A stretch of DNA of 64,000 bases from positions 1,207,501 through 1,271,500 of the forward strand of contig NC_013939.1 in the NCBI RefSeq assembly GCF_000010985.1, written 5' to 3'. Every line of letters begins with the position of its first letter. Positions within the stretch are counted from its first letter, which is position 1. This DNA is from Deferribacter desulfuricans SSM1 (lineage in GTDB: Bacteria; Chrysiogenota; Deferribacteres; Deferribacterales; Deferribacteraceae). This document shows positions 1 to 8,294 of the stretch, piece after piece. Both the position numbers and the translations under genes were made by a program. The notes below the pieces were generated by a model. The model was not told the origin of the DNA and searched no databases. It saw only the letters and a program-made list of their open reading frames with translations.

Positions 1-460
1 TATTGATATTAAAACGAAAAAAGATGAAGGTACAAGAATAATATTAAAAATACCTATGACAATAGGAGTATCAACAGCATTATTAATAGAAAATAATGGT
101 GAGCAGTATGCAATACCTATAGAAGATATTATAGAAACATTAAAAGTTACAGCAGAAGATATAAAGAATTTGCATTATGGATATGGAATTTATTATAGAA
201 ATCATGTTTTACCAATTTATTCTTTATCAGAAATATTAGGCGAAGAAAAAAAAGAATTTGATGGAGAAATTAGTATTATTGTGCTAAAAACTGATAGTGG
301 ACAGTTTGGTTTGGTTGTGGATAATTATAACAACATAATTGATATTGCTGTTAAGCCAACACCTAAGTATCTTTCAAACTTATCTTATATTGGAGGTATT
401 ACCATTTTAGGTAGTGGTAAAGCAGTAATATTATTAAATCCTAACAAATTATTTGTCTAA
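1..460 (+). CDS. cheA: CheA chemotaxis histidine kinase, C-terminal fragment
   Basis: This is the 3' end of a gene that begins outside the window; the frame is open from base 2. The first ~20 residues look like the last strands of a CheA HATPase domain (GTRIILKIPMT matches the 'GT.f.i.lPlT' junction). They are followed by a ~130-residue CheW-like P5 domain (NNGEQYAIPIEDI near its start, GKAVILLNPNKL at its end). In CheA this domain docks CheW and receptors. The ATG at 56 is an internal Met at the junction and not a start. The gene ends 50 bp from the convergent MCP-like gene. The kinase core and the P1 phosphoryl-acceptor His are not visible, so catalytic competence cannot be judged here. A separate cheW lies at 15 kb. 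Confidence 0.88.
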   Translation, partial: IDIKTKKDEGTRIILKIPMTIGVSTALLIENNGEQYAIPIEDIIETLKVTAEDIKNLHYGYGIYYRNHVLPIYSLSEILGEEKKEFDGEISIIVLKTDSGQFGLVVDNYNNIIDIAVKPTPKYLSNLSYIGGITILGSGKAVILLNPNKLFV

Positions 461-510
461 GTGTTGTATAAGAGTTGGATGAAAAAGTTGTTATAAAAAT
501 AGTGGGAAAG

Positions 511-1986
511 TTAGAAGAATTCAACTGAAGAGAGGTCTTCGTCATCAGCTTTTATAATAGTTAATTCAGTATTATTATATGCATCGATAAATTCTTGTGA
601 TTGTTTTATAGATTCAGGTAAGGTTTTGTCCATATTATCAAACTCTTCTTTAACTATATTAATCATATTTTCAATATTTTCTATGATTTTCGATTTAAAA
701 TTACTAATCAGTTCATAATAATCTTTATTAGTAAGTAGGTTTTTGATATTATTAACACTATTTGTTAATTCATTATTATTGTTTACTAAACTATCAAATT
801 TTTCTCCGAAATTTATCCCTTTAAAACTATTGTACTTTTCTTTACTTTCCGTAATAATTCCATTTAAATCATTTATCAAAATTTGCCATAGGTTAATTGT
901 ATCTGTTAATTTTTGAATAAGTTCTTGTAATTTATTGTAAGTTTTGTTCATAGAATCTATCAAACTGTTTAGCGATGTCTCTCCAATTCTAGCAACCTCT
1001 ATAGCTGAAATCACAATAAGTACATTGAATGATTTACTAAACTTTTTTAATTCAAATATGTTATTTTCTGTAATTGTTAATGTGTTTTGTATCGAAATGA
1101 TATTCTCATAAATTTCATCAATAATATTCGATATATAAGCTCCTTCCTTTTCTATCTCTTTAAATATTGACTCAGAGATGGATGTTTTGCTTATAACATT
1201 TTGTATATCAGTGTTTATATTATAAACATACAGTTTTATTTCATTACTAATTTCATCAAGTATATTTTCTAAATCGTTTTTTATATTTTCTAAAATACCT
1301 AATATTTCTTTAAGAAGTTTAAATTTTTTCCCTAAATAACTTTTATCTTGGTTATCTTCATCTTTTATGCTATTTAAAGCTTCTTCTATTTTTGCAATTT
1401 GTTGGATATAAATATCATGAAATTGAGAGTATTCAACTAGCTTTGAAATACTTGCACTAAAGCCAATTGAACTGCTATTATCTAAAGTTGATTTATTAAT
1501 ATGTTCAAAATTGTTTTTGATTCTTAATTTTTGTATGGTTTCTCGAAAGTTTTTATATATATTATTAAAATTATTACTAATCTCATTTAATAAAGATTTT
1601 GCTTTATCAGAGTGTTTTTTTATTTCTTTGCTTAAATATGCTATGGTTGCTCCCTTTTCACCTAAACTATAAGTTTTACAAATAGTATTATATGACAATA
1701 TTTCTAAGTCGTCAGTGATTGAAATAAAAGTCGATGTTGCATGTTCTATATCAGATTTTAATTGGTCTATATTGATGTCGCTGATTTTTTTATTAAACGT
1801 AGATTTTATGTTTTCTATCATTGAAACAGTATCAGATAAAAAAGTATTTATCTTTGAGTTAATAAAATTATCTGTATCTATAACCCTTTGAAAATGAACT
1901 TGATCAAGATTGATGAGATCAGTTATTATCTCAATAATTTCTTGAAAAAGTATATCTAAATTATTTTTTATGGCTTGAAAATCCAT
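511..1986 (-). CDS. Soluble MCP-like coiled-coil signalling protein
   Basis: A 491-residue protein with no membrane segment or signal peptide, predicted almost entirely helical and coiled-coil. Around residues 318-345 it carries SAIEVARIGE, which resembles the signalling tip of methyl-accepting chemotaxis proteins (canonical NAAIEAARAGE) in degenerate form. It ends in the acidic-aromatic tail DLSSVEFF, which might be a docking tail (inference). It probably acts as a cytoplasmic receptor or scaffold for a CheA-type kinase. Its start overlaps the end of the receiver gene by 26 bp, so the two are probably translationally coupled. No sensory domain such as PAS or GAF is recognisable. The MCP relation rests on one motif plus overall helical character. 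An unrelated coiled-coil protein is the alternative. Confidence 0.6.
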   Translation of the reverse strand: MDFQAIKNNLDILFQEIIEIITDLINLDQVHFQRVIDTDNFINSKINTFLSDTVSMIENIKSTFNKKISDINIDQLKSDIEHATSTFISITDDLEILSYNTICKTYSLGEKGATIAYLSKEIKKHSDKAKSLLNEISNNFNNIYKNFRETIQKLRIKNNFEHINKSTLDNSSSIGFSASISKLVEYSQFHDIYIQQIAKIEEALNSIKDEDNQDKSYLGKKFKLLKEILGILENIKNDLENILDEISNEIKLYVYNINTDIQNVISKTSISESIFKEIEKEGAYISNIIDEIYENIISIQNTLTITENNIFELKKFSKSFNVLIVISAIEVARIGETSLNSLIDSMNKTYNKLQELIQKLTDTINLWQILINDLNGIITESKEKYNSFKGINFGEKFDSLVNNNNELTNSVNNIKNLLTNKDYYELISNFKSKIIENIENMINIVKEEFDNMDKTLPESIKQSQEFIDAYNNTELTIIKADDEDLSSVEFF

Positions 1987-2353
1987 TTATAAAGCCTTTT
2001 ATCTTATTTTTTAGTAATTCTTTGTTTATTGGCTTATAAATAATCATATCAAAACCTTTATTCATTAAACTTCTTTCGTCAATAATATCGGCTGTAAATG
2101 CAATATATTTAATATTTTTTTTGTTATCAAGTCTTTCTTTAATTTTCTTTAATAGATTTTCCCCACGTTCTCCATGATCAAGGATAAGATCAATAAAGAT
2201 AATATCTGGAACATTATTTGTATCTATTAAATCGAACTCTTTTTCTATATCTGAAATCATATTAATTATTTTATAATTAATATTAAGTTCTTTACATACA
2301 TATTGAAATAATGTTGAATGGAGAACATTATCATCTATAAGCCAAACAAGCAT
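1961..2353 (-). CDS. Stand-alone response-regulator receiver (CheY-like)
   Basis: A 130-residue single REC domain. Visible landmarks are the acidic pair D7-D8 (WLIDDN), the phospho-acceptor D55 (IIFIDL), the switch Thr in YIAFTAD and the conserved Lys in IIYKPIN. There is no output domain, so it probably acts by protein contact like CheY. It overlaps the following MCP-like gene by 26 bp, making a two-gene minus-strand operon. GGAGG precedes the ATG, and an extended -10 element lies 28-36 bp upstream of it. It is divergent from the small HATPase gene, which suggests one local signalling module. The specific partner kinase is not identifiable from sequence. Confidence 0.85.
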   Translation of the reverse strand: MLVWLIDDNVLHSTLFQYVCKELNINYKIINMISDIEKEFDLIDTNNVPDIIFIDLILDHGERGENLLKKIKERLDNKKNIKYIAFTADIIDERSLMNKGFDMIIYKPINKELLKNKIKGFINGFSSHKK

Positions 2354-2380
2354 ACTTCCTCCAACTAATTTGTTATTGAA

Positions 2381-2389
2381 ATTATATCA
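2381..2389 (-). promoter_or_regulatory. Extended -10 promoter for receiver/MCP-like operon
   Basis: Read on the minus strand, TGATATAAT fits the extended -10 consensus TGnTATAAT and lies about 28 bp upstream of the receiver ATG. No good -35 hexamer is seen at 17 bp, which is usual for extended -10 promoters. The region is AT-rich, so chance occurrence is possible. Confidence 0.4.
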
Positions 2390-2474
2390 AAAAAATACTT
2401 GATAATTAATCACCTCAATTATATATAATGTTATATCGAAAATTTTCAAGACTTAAAAATTGTTAGGGGACTTT

Positions 2475-3113
2475 ATGATTGAAAATTATGAAGATTTAAT
2501 AAGAAAGATTTATCATGATTCTGTAAATCTATTAAATCCAATAAAAGAAATAATTAAGTTACAATATGGTAAAGATGATATAATGATGGAGCTTGTCCCG
2601 AGTATGGCATATGTTATAGATATTTTGACTAACTCAAGAGCTTTAGTTATTTTAGAATCTCAAAAATTTGAATTTAAAAAAGAGGAATTTTTACTTTATG
2701 AAGTTTTAACTGAAATTTTGCAAATTATAAAAGATAATTATATTTCTAAAAGTGATTTTATTAACTTAAAAAACTTTGAAGAGATGTACGAAGTATCTTT
2801 AAATACTAACAAATATTTATTTCACTTACTATTATATAACCTCATATTGAATGCTTACCGATTTGGTTATAATACAGCTGTTTATTATTACTGTGGTAAA
2901 ATTATAATAAAAAATAATATTAAGATAAAATTTGATTCTAATTCTATTTTTGAACTGCCAATCGCAACTGATAGATTTGGTATTACTGGATCTGGTTTTG
3001 GGTTAAAAATAGTAAAAAAAATCTTAAATGAGTTAGATATAAGCTTAGAAGATAATATATATGAGGATGAAGTAGAAGTTTCGATCAACATAAAAAATAT
3101 ATTAATTGGTTAA
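2475..3113 (+). CDS. Small histidine-kinase-like HATPase protein
   Basis: A 212-residue protein resembling a minimal sensor kinase. The N-terminal YHDSVNLLNPIKEI looks like a degenerate H-box (canonical HEIRNPLNAI). LLLYNLILNAYRFG is an N-box, and FGITGSGFGLKIVKKI is a G2-box. No clear DxGxG (G1) motif is seen, so ATPase activity is uncertain. A TTG at 2460 is in frame, but AGGGGA followed by TTT directly before the ATG at 2475 makes the ATG the better start. It is divergent from the receiver/MCP-like pair, with 121 bp between the two start codons, and is plausibly its partner. It could be a phosphotransfer or anti-kinase protein and not a true kinase. Confidence 0.65.
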   Translation: MIENYEDLIRKIYHDSVNLLNPIKEIIKLQYGKDDIMMELVPSMAYVIDILTNSRALVILESQKFEFKKEEFLLYEVLTEILQIIKDNYISKSDFINLKNFEEMYEVSLNTNKYLFHLLLYNLILNAYRFGYNTAVYYYCGKIIIKNNIKIKFDSNSIFELPIATDRFGITGSGFGLKIVKKILNELDISLEDNIYEDEVEVSINIKNILIG

Positions 3114-3206
3114 GGAATTATAAGAAGATTACACTATAGTATAGAATTTTGCTTAGTCGATTTTTCCTCGAAATTGAGGATGGCCAATGCAAAGCAACGA
3201 TGAGGC

Positions 3207-3427
3207 TGTTGCATAATGAAACATTTTTTTAAGATCACTATAGGCTTAAGATTGCTTCCCCCGCCATTAAAATTTACATTTTGGCAGTGACACATATAAT
3301 TTAATAAGCGCAAATATTTAATCTAAAAATTTTCCATAAATGGCGAGTCGCAATAACCCCCAAAATACCGTCATTGCGAGCGTCAGCGAAGCAATCTGAT
3401 ATGCTTAAGCAGTTATTATTTGCAACA
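3207..3427. repeat. Dispersed modular hairpin repeat, locus 1 (90-bp arm variant)
   Basis: This is the main content of the 403-bp gap between the HATPase gene and the hybrid kinase gene. Outer ends are TGTTGCATAAT (3207) and a matching ...TTTGCAACA (to 3427). The core is 3249-3397, from AGATTGCTT to AGCGAAGCAATCT. Where most copies have the short GGCAAC-TTTT-GTTGCC hairpin, this copy has a ~90-bp segment (3258-3347) bounded by CCCCCGCCATTAA and ATGGCGAG. A degenerate core fragment may precede it at about 3147-3200. Nothing else is recognised in the gap; 3428-3516 is plain AT-rich DNA. Confidence 0.8.
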
Positions 3428-3516
3428 TTATCAACTATAGTTGCTGAAACTTTTAGGGAATTTGAGTAATTATTACCTTGCGAATGTTTTAATGCTACAT
3501 ATGTATTTATAAAAAT

Positions 3517-5967
3517 CTAATTTTTATTTCTTAATTCTATCCATTTTTTAATACATTTTAAAAATTCTTCTATATTCAAAGGCTTAATTAAGATATCACT
3601 AAATCCTAATTTTTTAAAATTATCAATCTCATTTTTAAGAGATCTTGCTGTTAGAGCTATAACTGGTAAATCTGATAATTTCAACTCATTTTTAATCTTA
3701 TCAAAAGTTGTATAACCGTCCATTTGTGGCATTTGAATATCTAATAATACCAAATCATATTTATTTTCTTTAAGTTTTTCTAATGCTTCTATACCATTTT
3801 CAGCTTCATCAATATTAACGTTATAATTTTTTAAAATTTCTTTTACTAAGTATCTATTTGCAAAATTATCTTCAACTAATAAAATATTATATGTTTCTTT
3901 ATCTATTTTATTTATGGTATTTGTTTCTTCTGATGTTACTTCGGATTGAGGGGGTTTGTATTGAGTTAAAAACTTATTCAATAAATTTTTAAGATAATAT
4001 CTATTATCTTTCCCTTTGATGAAAAAGGCTTTTACTAAATCGCTATATGATTCAAAATCTTTTTTATCTAAATCAAGAGCTGTGATAATTATAATATTTG
4101 TAGAAATATTATTTTGTTTTAGATAATCAAGTATGTTAAAGCCACTCAGTTTAGGCATATCAAGGTCTAATAGAATAAGATCCGGTTTTTCTTTTTCTAT
4201 TAGCTTTTTTGTCTGTAAGCCATCTGTAGCTCTAATAATATTAACATCTTCTGAAATTTCATATACCAATTTTGTTATTTCATTGAGACTTAAAATATCA
4301 TCATCAGCAATTAATATTTTTGGTTTACCAGAAATGTCTTGAGGATTTTCTTTAATATTAAAAAATTCTGATTTGTCAAATTTAATATCTTTAGCAAGCT
4401 CATTCTTGTCCTTTTCATCTTTTTGATTTTCTAAACTTTGAGGTAACTCTTTTGGAATATAAACAGTAAAAATAGTGCCTTCCCCAACTTTACTTTTTAC
4501 AGCAATTTTTCCACCAAGTAGATTAACAAGCTTTTTAGTCAAAGGAAGTCCCAATCCCGTACCTTGAACATTAAATTTTCTGCCCATAGTTACAAAAGGT
4601 TCAAACAGATTTTGCATTAAATCCTCTGGGATGCCTATCCCAGTGTCTTTTACATGTATAATTATATACTTAGTATCTTCTTCTATAATAAGTTCAATCA
4701 ACCCATTTTCCTCAGTATATTTTACTGAATTTGATAGAAGATTTAATAATATTTGTGTTAATTTATATTTATCAGTATTTATCAAGTAATTTTTAGCTTT
4801 AAATATAACTTTAAAAGAAATATTTTTTTCGTTACACTGTGGTTTTATAATATTACTTACATAATCTATTGTCTCTGTTAAATCAATTTCCTCAATTTCT
4901 AAATCTATTTTACCTGATTCAATTTTAGATAAATCCAATATATCGTTTATTATATTTAATAACTGTTTCCCGCTTAAATTTATGATTTTTAATTTTTCTT
5001 TTAATTCATTATCTAATTGATTATTTTTTAAAATTAATTCAGTTAAACCAACTATGGAGTTTAATGGAGTCCTCAGTTCATGTGACATGTTAGCTATAAA
5101 TTCATTTTTATATTGTTGCAATTTGTTTAAACGTTTACTATATTCTTCTAGTTCTATTTTTTGAACTTTGAGTTCTTCAGTTTGAGCTTCCAGTTCTTCA
5201 CTTTGTGCTTGCAACTCTCTATTTTGAGCTTCTAATATTCTATTTTTTTCATCAAGCTCTTTAGTAAGTTTTCTTGAATCTTCAAAAAGTTTGATTTGCA
5301 TTATAGAAATTCCTAAGTGGGTGATAACATCTTCTAATAAATCAAGTATTTCTTGATCGATTTTATTTAATGTTAGACATTCCAAAACTCCTACAACTTC
5401 ATCTTGAAAAATAATTGGAAAATAGTAGCCATAAAAACTATTGAATGTTATCAATCCAGATGAATACGAACATCTATTTTTAAAATTATCTACATTTATT
5501 ATAAATAATTTATTATATTCAATACAATATCTACCTATAAAATTGTTATAATCAATTTCTATGTCTTTCCTGAAATCGTTAGAATTGCATAATGTATACT
5601 TTATTATTAATCTTTTAGTATTTTGATTATATAAATAGCCAGTGCCTGCAAAAATAATTTGGTTTTCAATTAATGTTTCAATAAAACCTTTGAAAATATC
5701 TTCATATGATGACGCATCATTTATTTTTTCTAAAAATTGAATGTTTATTTTGTTTAGTTTTTTAAATTTTAAAAGTTTTTCATTTGTTTTTTTATAATTA
5801 ATATGAAATTGAAATAAAAAATAAATAATAAAAAAAGATGTGATTATAATATTTATTGTGATTAACAAATGGAAATAATTTATTTTATATTTACTTACTA
5901 AAAACAATATTGTTAACAAAATAGATAAAAAAAATAATATTGTATAAGTTATTTTTTTACTTTTCAT
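3517..5967 (-). CDS. Hybrid sensor histidine kinase (2TM-GAF-HisKA-HATPase-REC-REC)
   Basis: About 816 residues. Residue numbers below count from the upstream GTG at 5979. Two membrane helices span ~10-29 and ~37-58 and are followed by a GAF-like domain (~80-230). A heptad coiled coil (~235-292, EELEAQTEEL) leads to the H-box MSHELRTPLNS (H300). The HATPase has N-box LLNLLSNSVKYT and G-boxes DTGIGIP and GTGLGLPL. Two receivers follow, with phospho-acceptors D605 and D747. The first receiver lacks the usual Lys-Pro pair. An ATG 12 bp below the GTG has GAGGTG just upstream and is preferred. It is the third gene after [cheD-HDOD] and cheR, so it probably feeds the same chemosensory circuit. The signal is unknown; the GAF domain may bind a small ligand. 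Confidence 0.88.
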   Translation of the reverse strand: MKSKKITYTILFFLSILLTILFLVSKYKINYFHLLITINIIITSFFIIYFLFQFHINYKKTNEKLLKFKKLNKINIQFLEKINDASSYEDIFKGFIETLIENQIIFAGTGYLYNQNTKRLIIKYTLCNSNDFRKDIEIDYNNFIGRYCIEYNKLFIINVDNFKNRCSYSSGLITFNSFYGYYFPIIFQDEVVGVLECLTLNKIDQEILDLLEDVITHLGISIMQIKLFEDSRKLTKELDEKNRILEAQNRELQAQSEELEAQTEELKVQKIELEEYSKRLNKLQQYKNEFIANMSHELRTPLNSIVGLTELILKNNQLDNELKEKLKIINLSGKQLLNIINDILDLSKIESGKIDLEIEEIDLTETIDYVSNIIKPQCNEKNISFKVIFKAKNYLINTDKYKLTQILLNLLSNSVKYTEENGLIELIIEEDTKYIIIHVKDTGIGIPEDLMQNLFEPFVTMGRKFNVQGTGLGLPLTKKLVNLLGGKIAVKSKVGEGTIFTVYIPKELPQSLENQKDEKDKNELAKDIKFDKSEFFNIKENPQDISGKPKILIADDDILSLNEITKLVYEISEDVNIIRATDGLQTKKLIEKEKPDLILLDLDMPKLSGFNILDYLKQNNISTNIIIITALDLDKKDFESYSDLVKAFFIKGKDNRYYLKNLLNKFLTQYKPPQSEVTSEETNTINKIDKETYNILLVEDNFANRYLVKEILKNYNVNIDEAENGIEALEKLKENKYDLVLLDIQMPQMDGYTTFDKIKNELKLSDLPVIALTARSLKNEIDNFKKLGFSDILIKPLNIEEFLKCIKKWIELRNKN

Positions 5968-5975
5968 TAAACACC

Positions 5976-6797
5976 TCACTTATTAAAAGCATAAATTCTT
6001 ATATGTTTACAAATCTGTTTAAATAACGGTTCTAAATCTAAATGCAAATGTTCATTTCTACCCAATATAAGGTAACCATCACTATCGAGTAAATCAATCA
6101 AATTTTTTAATATAACAAGCTGGTTATCTTTATTAAGATAAATTAAGACGTTTCTACAAAAAATAAAGTCAAATTTAAGCATCCCATTTAAGATTTGCTC
6201 ATTATTTAATATATTTAAATGCTTGAAACTTAAACAACCTTCAGGTAATAACTGACTGTTAAAATGAAAAAAATTATTATTTACAGTAAAGTATTTGTTT
6301 AAATAATAAAAAGGTAAATTTGAAATAGAATAATCATTATAAATTGCCTTTTTAGCATCATCTATAGCATTTTTATCTATATCGATAGCAGTGATATGAA
6401 AATTGAATTCTTTATTTTTTTCTTTCAACTCGTTTAATATCATGGCAATAGTGTAAACCTCTTCTCCTGAAGAACAACCTACACTTAGTACTTTAATATA
6501 ATTAGTGCCTGATTTGATCATGTTATTACAAATTGATTCAAAATAATAAAAATAAAGTGGATCTCTAAAAAATTCTGTAGTATTTATAAAAAAAAGTTCT
6601 AATAATTTATTTATTTCTTCTTTATTTTTTAAAAAATATTCATAGTATTCCTTAATTTTGTATATATTTAAAACAATCATTCTTTGATTTAATCTTCTTA
6701 AAATTGTATTTTTTTTGTATTGAGAAAAATCTATGTTTCTTTCATGTCTAATCTCTTCTAATATTTTAGAAACAAAATACATATCTAAATTACACAT
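5976..6797 (-). CDS. cheR: CheR chemoreceptor glutamate methyltransferase
   Basis: A 273-residue protein matching CheR in length and order. An N-terminal helical domain (NTILRRLNQRM, TEFFRDPLYF) precedes the SAM-binding fold with VLSVGCSSGEEVYTIAM and the late motif FIFCRNVLIYLN. CheR methylates Glu residues of MCP signalling helices using S-adenosylmethionine in the cytoplasm. It sits between the CheD-HDOD gene (8-bp overlap upstream) and the hybrid kinase gene. GAGGAG inside the upstream gene precedes its ATG. No cheB esterase is visible in the window. Possible substrates include the MCP-like protein at 0.5-2 kb, although that protein lacks a classical NWETF tail. Confidence 0.92.
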   Translation of the reverse strand: MCNLDMYFVSKILEEIRHERNIDFSQYKKNTILRRLNQRMIVLNIYKIKEYYEYFLKNKEEINKLLELFFINTTEFFRDPLYFYYFESICNNMIKSGTNYIKVLSVGCSSGEEVYTIAMILNELKEKNKEFNFHITAIDIDKNAIDDAKKAIYNDYSISNLPFYYLNKYFTVNNNFFHFNSQLLPEGCLSFKHLNILNNEQILNGMLKFDFIFCRNVLIYLNKDNQLVILKNLIDLLDSDGYLILGRNEHLHLDLEPLFKQICKHIRIYAFNK

Positions 6798-8115
6798 ATA
6801 CTAGCTCCTCAGCAATTAATAAAAAATATCCTATCTGATTAACAATTATCTCCATATCATCTAAATTAATATCTAACATATCTATTATATTTAAGGAGCT
6901 ATCTAAAGGTAAATTTGTAATATGTAAGTTTGTACCAAAGAGATAATTTGATATTAAAGCGTTAGATAACGCTACTACACTAACATATTTAATGTTTTCC
7001 GAACTCGCATATTGTGGAAAATGATGGTACTCAACTGCTTCACAAATATTATCGGGGAATTCTAATTTTTTAAGAAGTTTAGCACCTATAACTGCATGTG
7101 CAGTAGATTTTATTGATTCTTCTACAAAATTTATTAATTTTACTCTATTTGCTTCATTAAACTTTTCAACAGCATATTTATCCAATACAACTTTTCCTAT
7201 GTCATGAAAAAGAGCTGCAATATAAATATCATCAGATTTTATTCCAACAATTTCTGCTATATACTCTGATAGTAATGCAACAGATATAACATGCATCTTA
7301 TAAAATTTTGATTCTAATAAATAACCTTCCAAATCTTTAGTGACAAATTTATTTTGTAATTCAAGAGCAATAAAATTAAAAAAATTTTTTAAGCCAATAA
7401 AATTGATGGCTTGTTTAATGTTTGTAATTTTTGATTTTGGTGAAAAAAATGCAGAATTTGCATATTTTAATAAATTGAAAGATAATGAATCGTCACTTTT
7501 TATTAAACTTTCTAATTGGCTAATAGATACTTTATCATCATTTTTTAGTGAAAGAATTTTAACAATTTTGCTATTAACAACTGGTAAATAATCAAAGTAA
7601 TTTTCAATATCTTTTATAAAATTTAATTCATCTAACTCAATATTTACTGATGGGATTTGTTTAGATATTTTTGCCACTTCAAATGTATAATCTTTTGTAT
7701 TAAACGTTAAAGTTCTTGCGTGATTACCAAGACAATTTTCATATTTTATTTTTATATTATTTTTTTGTAAAAAATTTTTTACAGCTAAATAGTTCTTTTC
7801 TCCAATATTGAAGTAGTTACTTCCAGAAAGGTCTGCACCACCTGCTATTACAGCTTCTAAATCTAACTGTTCGTTTGAAAACTTTTGCATATTGGTAATC
7901 ATATACTCTAAACCAGTATCCGCAAATGCAGTAATATTATAACTGGTGCTATTATAACTATTAAACTGTGGTAAAAGTATATGAATTGCTCCTACTATAT
8001 GTTTTTCTCTGTCAAATAATATAACTCCCACGCAGGAACCTAAAACTATTTTTATCTCACATTCGGTATGTTTTATTATTTCACATTTTCCTATATCTAT
8101 ATATAGGGTTTTCAA
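6790..8115 (-). CDS. CheD-HDOD fusion protein
   Basis: A 441-residue two-domain protein. Residues 1-~160 are a CheD receptor deamidase. LGSCV gives C28 and IHILLP gives H45, the spacing expected for the catalytic Cys-His pair, and AVIAGGADL also fits CheD. CheD deamidates receptor Gln to Glu and can bind CheC. Residues ~170-435 are an HDOD domain (LKYANSAFFSPKSKI, AINFIGLKNF) that retains an HD pair in AALFHDIGK. HDOD domains are output or scaffold modules in signal proteins. The start is a TTG with AGGAG eight bases upstream. It heads a three-gene operon with cheR and the hybrid kinase. I know CheD mainly as a free-standing protein, so the fusion is notable. Whether the HD site is active is unknown. 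Confidence 0.85.
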   Translation of the reverse strand: MKTLYIDIGKCEIIKHTECEIKIVLGSCVGVILFDREKHIVGAIHILLPQFNSYNSTSYNITAFADTGLEYMITNMQKFSNEQLDLEAVIAGGADLSGSNYFNIGEKNYLAVKNFLQKNNIKIKYENCLGNHARTLTFNTKDYTFEVAKISKQIPSVNIELDELNFIKDIENYFDYLPVVNSKIVKILSLKNDDKVSISQLESLIKSDDSLSFNLLKYANSAFFSPKSKITNIKQAINFIGLKNFFNFIALELQNKFVTKDLEGYLLESKFYKMHVISVALLSEYIAEIVGIKSDDIYIAALFHDIGKVVLDKYAVEKFNEANRVKLINFVEESIKSTAHAVIGAKLLKKLEFPDNICEAVEYHHFPQYASSENIKYVSVVALSNALISNYLFGTNLHITNLPLDSSLNIIDMLDINLDDMEIIVNQIGYFLLIAEELVYV

Positions 8116-8294
8116 TGTAAACTCCTGTTTTACTTTAAAAATAAACTCAAATTCTATTTTGAGTCAAGAATTAATGCTATAATTACTGTAGTTTATAATA
8201 TTAAAAAAATTTCAAATTTTGTAAATATAATATATTTGATTTTTTATTTTAAATGTTATATTTAAAATATATAATATAAAAAATAGGGAGCTAC

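Noticed and set aside
3361-3400. Possible CRISPR repeats because GTCATTGCGAGCG recurs
   Set aside because: Copies are kilobases apart, differ in arms and have no regular spacers or cas genes.
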